From: Acholoe squamosa
Taxonomy: Eukaryota > Annelida > Polychaeta > Phyllodocida > Polynoidae
Assembly (NCBI GenBank): GCA_949317995.1
Contig: OX439039.1
Location: 14,623,282-14,687,281 of the forward strand
Length of the DNA: 64,000 bases
Direction of reading: 5' to 3'
Position 1 is the stretch's first letter, and each line of letters starts with the position of its first letter. The notes below the pieces were generated by a model. The model did no database searches. It saw nothing but the letters and a program-made list of their open reading frames with translations, and was not told the DNA's origin. This document shows, piece by piece, positions 58,960-64,000 of this stretch. The translations under genes were made by a program, and so were the position numbers.

Positions 58960-59870
58960 AGGGATGTGGCTAGGTCCATTGGTGTGAGAGGATTCTGAGA
59001 CAAAGGTACATAACCAGTATATAATGGGTAATAATATCAACTTCGCTGATATACAAGTCAGAGGCTAAGGTGCTGAAATACTTGGGCCCAATATAAGAAG
59101 GTAGTGACGCAATTATTAAGCGCAAAGGGACTTGTCAGCTGCAAGTTTAAATTTGGACTTGGAGGCTAGATGCTGGGTTTGATGGCTTAGTTTGACTTTG
59201 TCCCAGGCAGAGACCGCACGGTAATAGGGGGATTTCTGGTAGAAACTTGTTGTGGCCCTTCTTTCGGCAAACTTAATTTTTCTGTCACCCCTAGTTCTAA
59301 CATCCCTATCCCCGATTCCTTCACCAGACTTGGATATCTTCCACATTAATAGTAATAACTGTAGATTTCGTCTATGGTCAAGTTTGTCTATTTGGCATTG
59401 CTTGTGCAGTTCGTCAATGCTTATCTGCCTAATGTGGACAACCAGACAAATTCGTAGGGCATGGTTTTGCAGTCTTTATAACTTGATAAGTTCATAACCA
59501 TGAGTGCTGCCAATGTAGAATGAACAATATTCAATGCCTGGTATTATCATGACTTTATAAACCTTGATGCTTATATCCACAGGGATGAAAGTCTTCAGGG
59601 AATTCCCTGATTTCAGGGATTTTTAAGTTCCAGGGCCCTATACATTCATATAGAAACCCTAGTTTTTAGGGCGAATATTGGACCATTTCAGGGATTTTCG
59701 TGCTCTGTGACTTTCATCCCTGTATCCAGGTTCAGGACTAACCTGTTTCTTAGTACACCCTAAGATTGAATGATAGTCCCTGGATCATGGTGTGTACTAA
59801 GAACTCAGTACCCTTGTTTATCTTCAAATTTCTCTTACTTTCTTATCAAAGTACGTAATTTTGATGTCAC
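58960..59870 (-). mobile_element. Truncated non-LTR retrotransposon (LINE), RT C-terminal region
   Basis: Read on the minus strand with the 59580-59722 MITE removed, the frame gives LRNRL...SIKVYKVMIIPGIEYC, then a stop, then RLQNHALRIC...SIDELHKQCQIDKLDHRRNLQLL and MWKISKSG...AERRATTSFYQKSPYYRAVSAWDKV. This is the thumb/C-terminal part after the reverse-transcriptase domain of CR1/jockey-like LINEs. It is 5'-truncated, has at least one stop, and is interrupted by a MITE, so it is dead. Confidence 0.75.
59580..59722. mobile_element. 143-bp MITE inside the LINE fragment
   Basis: Left CAGGGATGAAAGTC, right GACTTTCATCCCTG, flanked by TATCCA at 59574-59579 and 59723-59728. Removing it and one TATCCA restores an uninterrupted LINE reading frame, an independent check on the boundaries. 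Nearest relative of the 24610 copy. Confidence 0.9.
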
Positions 59871-59875
59871 CATAG

Positions 59876-59914
59876 GTAAATATAGCCATTTTTCTGAGAA
59901 ATGGCTATATTTAC
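59876..59914. repeat. Perfect 16-bp-arm hairpin
   Basis: Arms GTAAATATAGCCATTT and inverse around the 7-base loop ttctgag. Lies just beyond the LINE fragment; no element termini recognised. Confidence 0.75.
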
Positions 59915-60548
59915 AATCTTCCCCTCAGTCTTGCTATACTAAAATTGATTGTCTAATTTTTTGTTTAATTGGCTGATAAATATGAACCCACAAGATTAAA
60001 AAATAGACAAATGCCCACAAACTGACGTTTTCATTTGTGCTAAGTGCTGTTTAATAAGGGAGTAAATGTATCATTTAATGTAAATTATAAGTACCAAATG
60101 ATGGAGTGGTTTCACCATCCCACCTTTGACCCCAATAATGTATGCACAGGTAGGTGTCATGGTCCAGTGACCAGGGCTCTGATTGGCCCATACACTTGTT
60201 GAGGTGAGTGTCATGGTCCAGTGCACACACAACTACTAAGATGCCAGTACATCCTAAACCTGCATGGTATCAGAATCCTAGTACAGACTAAAATCAGACT
60301 GTTGTACTATAATCCTGGTGTGTCCCAACAAGATAGTCCCGTCCCCAACCTGATATCCCTCGACATACATTTACGCAATTTGCAAAGCTTATATATTTTT
60401 TTTTCTGCCTACCACATAGGTCATCTGTTTGAGAAGCAAAATAATCTTCTTTTGTTTTTGCCTGTGCTGTAATCTTAAAGTGTACATCAAGAACACTTCT
60501 TGTATCCTGTACAAATTCTTAACTCTTCTGTTGCCTGTGGTATTGCAG

Positions 60549-60776
60549 ATGTACAATGAGTCAGTCGTGACTGGCCCGACACTTGCCTGTGTCATACGTC
60601 AGCGGCCACAGCACCAATGTCAGACTTGCGGGAGCTCGTTTGACCGTCCCGCTAAGTTAATCACACACATGAGATCGCACACTGGGGAGAGACCGTTCAA
60701 ATGCTCGCTCTGCGAGAAAAGCTTTTCACAAAAGTCTAACCTGACCAGACATGTGGTTTCAATCCATTCACAATAG
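60549..60776 (+). CDS. Alternative terminal exon, two C2H2 fingers (SFDRPAKL)
   Basis: Acceptor gtggtattgcag ends at 60548; ATG TAC AAT GAG starts a 75-codon frame to 60776. Finger 1 (Cys24, Cys27, His40, His44) reads [10 protein letters not shown], as in 44894 and 63525; finger 2 (CSLC, Cys52-His73) ends HVVSIH. Contacts R,A,K,T and Q,S,N,R. TGERPF linker. Finger 1 of one subfamily and finger 2 of another suggest recombination between exons. Confidence 0.9.
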   Translation: MYNESVVTGPTLACVIRQRPQHQCQTCGSSFDRPAKLITHMRSHTGERPFKCSLCEKSFSQKSNLTRHVVSIHSQ

Positions 60777-61572
60777 TTTAAAGGGTATTGAGAATGCGAG
60801 TTTTTTCTTCGCTGTATTAACAGATTTATTGAGGTCTTGAAGACCAAGGTTTTTCTCAGGATTTGTTTTTACTTTCTACAAACAAGATTTTGCTTTTGCT
60901 GCATTTAAAGTATCTATGATCGTGTGGAGAGAACCTCAGTCTTGCAGCCATGGTTTATAGATGATTGCAGCCCTGGTAACTTTTCTCACTAGCGTTGCAA
61001 TCACACGGTTGATAGATCCATGTTCCATGCCCCAGCTAGGCTGCTTTTGTACACACTTGTGGCGAAATAGGCACAACTCAACAAAAATTGATGTGCATAT
61101 ATATATCATTGAAAAGGTTGGCTGCCTAGCATTTCAGAAAAAAGCAAACAGGGATCTAGAGTACATTTGTAATACTAATTGCACTGAAACAGCTCAGCTG
61201 CACGGGATCTGGAAGTGTATTCCCAATGGCCCCAAAAGTTGACTTTACTAAATGTCATTGAGATCTTCAAGCTACCTGGTGTGATTCAGCCACAGCAGCT
61301 CTCAGACATGTTTACTTTTAGTACATACGCGTATCCCAAATTTGTGTTCGATATAATGTAGACTTAAGGAGGAAAACAATAAAGATTACTTCCCCAGTAC
61401 TTTTTGTTGTAATTAAATTCAGAGGAATATTTCAAGTTGTGCATGATTGCCAAGTTCTTCCAAGAAACAGAATCTGTGTTAATGTTAGGTTCACTTCATA
61501 GCATTAATTAATGCACATAAAAAATTCTATCCAGTATCTATCTAAAACGGACGTCTATTGTTGGCCTTGCAG
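60777..61572 (+). other. Spacer with poly(A) signal
   Basis: AATAAA at 61378-61383. A 93-codon plus frame (60961-61242) has no domain I recognise. Ends in gttggccttgcag. Confidence 0.5.
61378..61383 (+). terminator. Candidate polyadenylation signal AATAAA
   Basis: In AACAATAAAGAT, about 600 bases after 60549. Confidence 0.5.
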
Positions 61573-61827
61573 ATGTTCACACTTGGATATCCCTTCACAT
61601 CTGGCAAATCTACAACTCAGCCTCAGTCTGCAAGAGAGAAACAACACTTGATGTGTCCCACATGTGGAAAGATCTTTGACCACACTACAAATTTCATTGC
61701 ACACAAGAGAACCCACACAGGGGAGAAACCGTTTGTGTGCTCTGTTTGCCCGGCCAGGTTTTCCTTGAAGGGTAACATGTTGAGGCATATGAAGAGCAGG
61801 CATCAGATCTTTCAAGAAATTCCCTGA
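61573..61827 (+). CDS. Alternative terminal exon, two C2H2 fingers (IFDHTTNF)
   Basis: Acceptor gttggccttgcag ends at 61572; ATG TTC ACA CTT starts an 84-codon frame to 61827. Finger 1 (Cys28, Cys31, His44, His48; IAHKRTH) and finger 2 (CSVCPARF, Cys56-His77) are complete. Contacts H,T,N,A and L,G,N,R. TGEKPF linker. Closest to 55670 (LMCPTCGKxF, [12 protein letters not shown]). Ser/Thr/Gln-rich pre-finger region. Confidence 0.91.
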   Translation: MFTLGYPFTSGKSTTQPQSAREKQHLMCPTCGKIFDHTTNFIAHKRTHTGEKPFVCSVCPARFSLKGNMLRHMKSRHQIFQEIP

Positions 61828-62087
61828 AATCAAGAATTTTAAGAGTCCTTATGCCCGATATATCTCAAGTTCCACAGTAAAAGGAATCATTGTCTGGTTT
61901 ACAGTCAAAACATGGAGACTAACATCTTTACATCAGGAAAATTAGATTTGACCTTATATCTAGCCTGTAGTTAGCATTGCATGTTTAGTTTGTGCTTCAT
62001 ACAATAGTCTCCGATAGGTTTGTATGTGTCTCAAAGCTATAGTATCGGTAGACATATACAGTGACAAACTATTCAATATCCTTGCAG
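61828..62087 (+). other. Inter-exon DNA
   Basis: No supported features; ends in caatatccttgcag. Confidence 0.45.
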
Positions 62088-62369
62088 ATGTTTCATGCAA
62101 GAGGAGGACACAGTTGGATGAGAACAGCTCCTCCAACTTCAGGCTCAACACAACCTCGGGTGGAAAATCCAAACACGTGTGATATCTGCGGGAGGACATT
62201 TAATACAAAACAGCGCTTTGAGAGACACAGGTTGACACACACGGGAGAAAAACCGTTCCGCTGTCCAATTTGTGGACACGGTTTCAACCAAAAGACAAAT
62301 ATGTCAAGGCACATGACATCTCAGCATCCACAACAGTGTCTTGGACCACAGACTTCTTCACTATCTTAG
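62088..62369 (+). CDS. Alternative terminal exon, two C2H2 fingers (TFNTKQRF)
   Basis: Acceptor atatccttgcag ends at 62087; ATG TTT CAT GCA starts a 93-codon frame to 62369. Finger 1 (CDICGRTFNTKQRF, Cys31-His51) and finger 2 (CPICGHGFNQKTNM, Cys59-His80) are complete. Contacts T,Q,R,R and Q,T,N,R. TGEKPF linker. Thirteen-residue tail PQQCLGPQTSSLS. A G17 run begins 19 bases after the stop. Confidence 0.91.
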   Translation: MFHARGGHSWMRTAPPTSGSTQPRVENPNTCDICGRTFNTKQRFERHRLTHTGEKPFRCPICGHGFNQKTNMSRHMTSQHPQQCLGPQTSSLS

Positions 62370-62387
62370 ATGCCAACTTGAAAGTGT

Positions 62388-62404
62388 GGGGGGGGGGGGG
62401 GGGG
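62388..62404 (+). repeat. G17 run
   Basis: Seventeen consecutive G on the sense strand in the presumed 3' UTR of the 62088 exon; the longest in the window. Confidence 0.85.
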
Positions 62405-62658
62405 CAGTAGTCTTGTGAAAAGGATGCCTACTCTTGCCATAGAACATGGCGACATTACTTATTAGATCTTCTCAGCATAGTTCAGATTTCGAAGTAGTTG
62501 TTCTTTAAGTAAGTGTTGCTTTTTTTTTTTTTTATGATTTCTTGCATAAGAAGTTAAGCTTTTATCGATGAATATAGTTTGAAGGCTTCTGGTGAAGTTC
62601 AGCATGAATAAAAGATTTGAACTTGCATCGTAATGGTTATCAATCTCTATTCTTATAG

Positions 62659-62772
62659 ATGTTGCATACAAGGCAAGATAAAAAGCACACAGATGAACAT
62701 GAGCCTGCAAGGCCTGTAAAACATTTGAGATTACTTTGCATTTGGATCCAAAGGAGCCTGCAATCCTCATAG
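62659..62772 (+). pseudogene. Finger exon remnant
   Basis: Acceptor-like attcttatag ends at 62658 and ATG TTG CAT ACA AGG resembles the 62088 start. A finger start (C-K-A-C-K-T-F-E-I-T-L) is visible one frame over, near 62706-62745, then the match is lost. The phase-0 frame ends at TAG 62770-62772 without any finger. Confidence 0.5.
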
Positions 62773-62915
62773 ACTATATCCTTATCTATGCTGTACCTTA
62801 TATGCACTGGGCATTAGACTTCTTGTTCTCGAGAATGAGACTTGAGAGGTATAATTGGCTTCAGCTTGGTATTCTTATGATGCACGTGTAAAATCAGATG
62901 TTCTCCTTGTTGCAG

Positions 62916-63134
62916 ATGATTCCAGGTCTGAGTTGGCCAAAAGCTACCTCAACCAGTCCCTTGTCCAGTAGCACAAGGAGACCCAAGACCTGCCTTGTAT
63001 GTGGTAGGCAGTTTGCCGAGAACAGGAACTTGGAGAGACACATGAGGACACACACTGGAGAGAAACCGTTCAAATGCTCTCTATGTGGGATGGCATTCAG
63101 TGTTAAATGTAACCTTAAGAGGCACATCACTTAA
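62916..63134 (+). CDS. Alternative terminal exon, finger 2 cut before the last His
   Basis: Acceptor ccttgttgcag ends at 62915; ATG ATT CCA GGT starts a 72-codon frame ending TAA 63132-63134. Finger 1 (CLVCGRQFAENRNL, Cys26-His46) is complete, contacts E,R,N,R. Finger 2 (Cys54, Cys57, His70) ends RHIT-stop, where relatives read HMTSxH; the DNA continues ATG CAC, so TCA to TAA removed the last His. TGEKPF linker. Finger 2 may still fold weakly with a solvent ligand. Confidence 0.8.
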   Translation: MIPGLSWPKATSTSPLSSSTRRPKTCLVCGRQFAENRNLERHMRTHTGEKPFKCSLCGMAFSVKCNLKRHIT

Positions 63135-63524
63135 ATGCACCTAATACAGTGATCAGATATTCAGTTTTGATTAGGAGGAGATAGATTCTTTGATCATATT
63201 TAAGACAGGCAAATCAATAAAGCAGTTATTCTTACAAGGTTTTTGCAGTTAAGTTTCATTAAGTTAAGCCATTGGTACTACATATCATACTGTAAATCTG
63301 ACAAAGCCCAGGTGATGCCGTTTCTCACTGCATCCAGTGCGGCTAGTGTATAGTTATTCTTTACACAAGCAGAAACTGAGAATATTGAATTTCAACAGTG
63401 ATTCATATGCTCTGCCTTTAGATGTTTATAAGAGTTTCCCCTGTAAGATAGTTTTCATTAATATGTGAGTGACATGGTTCATTACTTCCTTTGATATTAT
63501 CAACCTTTTGTGTTGTACTGACAG
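63135..63524 (+). other. Spacer with poly(A) signal
   Basis: AATAAA at 63216-63221. Ends in gttgtactgacag. Confidence 0.5.
63216..63221 (+). terminator. Candidate polyadenylation signal AATAAA
   Basis: About 80 bases after the stop of 62916. Confidence 0.5.
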
Positions 63525-63713
63525 ATGGCCCCACAGGGATATGCAAGAAGATACATGTGCCAAACGTGTCAGAAATCATTCGATCGGCCGGCCAAGCTTG
63601 TTGCACACGAGAGAACACATACTGGTGAAAGGCCTTTTGAATGCTCTTTATGCAACGCAAGATTTTCACTGAAAGGAAACCTCAAGAAACACACAAAGAA
63701 GCAGCATTCTTGA
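63525..63713 (+). CDS. Alternative terminal exon, two C2H2 fingers (SFDRPAKL)
   Basis: Acceptor tgtactgacag ends at 63524; ATG GCC CCA CAG starts a 62-codon frame to 63713, the shortest intact exon here with only 11 residues before finger 1 (Cys12, Cys15, His28, His32). Finger 2 is [14 protein letters not shown], Cys40-His61. Contacts R,A,K,A and L,G,N,K. TGERPF linker. Confidence 0.91.
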   Translation: MAPQGYARRYMCQTCQKSFDRPAKLVAHERTHTGERPFECSLCNARFSLKGNLKKHTKKQHS

Positions 63714-63901
63714 GATTCTTGTATAATATATTGGCACACACAAGAACAATATGTCTAAAGTCCCAAACAAACTGTTTAAGACCAATGAGAGTTTTCTTGC
63801 TGTGTGTATAAAATAAGCTGCCAAAATAGCTTTACACCTGTAGTTTACTCAATTGTTTAAAGGATGCCATTAATAATGAAACAAGACTATTATTGTCACA
63901 G
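63714..63901 (+). other. Short inter-exon spacer
   Basis: Ends in ttattgtcacag. No features. Confidence 0.45.
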
Positions 63902-64000
63902 GTCGTTCACGGAGGAAGTTGGAATTGGAAGAATGATGCTTCACCTCTTGGCTCCTCTGGCCTAACCGCCAGAAACCATTACACATGCCAGGTTTGTGGT
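63902..64000 (+). CDS. Partial terminal exon, first finger begins
   Basis: Acceptor ttattgtcacag ends at 63901; GTC GTT CAC GGA GGA opens a phase-0 frame with a 28-residue pre-finger region and CQVCG at the window edge. The rest lies outside, so the array continues to the right. Confidence 0.85.

Larger units (their letters stand above)
57981..60548 (+). other. 2.6-kb region with MITEs and a LINE fragment
   Basis: Contains a G12 run (58484-58495), the MITE at 58665-58801, the minus-strand LINE fragment (about 58960-59870) split by the MITE at 59580-59722, and a 16-bp-arm hairpin (59876-59914). No finger exon until the acceptor at 60548. Confidence 0.6.

Noticed and set aside
60961-61242. 93-codon plus-strand frame between finger exons
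   Set aside because: No fingers or other domain, no acceptor in phase; probably chance.

Overview
This is an animal nuclear genome window: AT-rich, with consensus introns, AATAAA signals, a LINE fragment and several DNA-transposon families. It contains no complete stand-alone gene. It holds a one-direction array (all + strand) of small C2H2 zinc-finger exons. I count 48 open zinc-finger exon units (the first and last cut by the window edges; one lacks a usable acceptor), one three-exon terminal module without fingers, and about 25 broken or remnant copies. Nearly every open exon follows a good 3' splice site (usually ttgcag or attacag), enters in phase 0, carries 15-40 variable residues and then typically two fingers joined by a TGEKP-like linker, and ends in its own stop. 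None has a 5' donor after the fingers. This is the layout of alternative terminal (3') exons joined to a shared upstream exon, as known for the arthropod BTB genes lola and mod(mdg4). The shared exon is not in the window, so that comparison is inference. The species cannot be fixed from the sequence; an invertebrate is most likely.

Layout. 1-5.2 kb: exons with MENIH/VEKIH-type second fingers. 5.5-10.3 kb: 'PCEICGR' subfamily, partly duplicated and decayed. 8.9-14.6 kb (and 24.4-26.2 kb): a subfamily with Cys in place of the core Phe of finger 1. 15.7 kb: a three-finger exon; 16.5 kb: a PCELCGR exon. 17.6-18 kb: tRNA-like/SINE-like DNA and a palindrome. 18.2-23.5 kb: 'CGKTFRDKT' subfamily with many tandem pseudo-copies. 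29.0-32.4 kb: two six-finger exons flanking a broken third copy. 33.7 kb: three-finger exon. 34.36-39.76 kb: a 5.4-kb element with long terminal inverted repeats, hairpins and two satellite arrays. 40.4-46.8 kb: 'CTTCGKVFDRSSNL' subfamily. 48.9-64 kb: 'HMASVH/HMTSxH' subfamily, with the non-finger module at 57.1-58.0 kb and a LINE fragment at 59.0-59.9 kb.

If spliced as proposed, one N-terminal protein (dimerisation domain expected) would receive dozens of different DNA-binding ends, giving a family of transcription factors from one locus. The array evolves by tandem duplication, gene-conversion-like sharing and birth-and-death of exons. TIR transposons with 6-bp target duplications have repeatedly inserted in it. 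One sits only 17 bp from a functional splice acceptor and another splits a finger.
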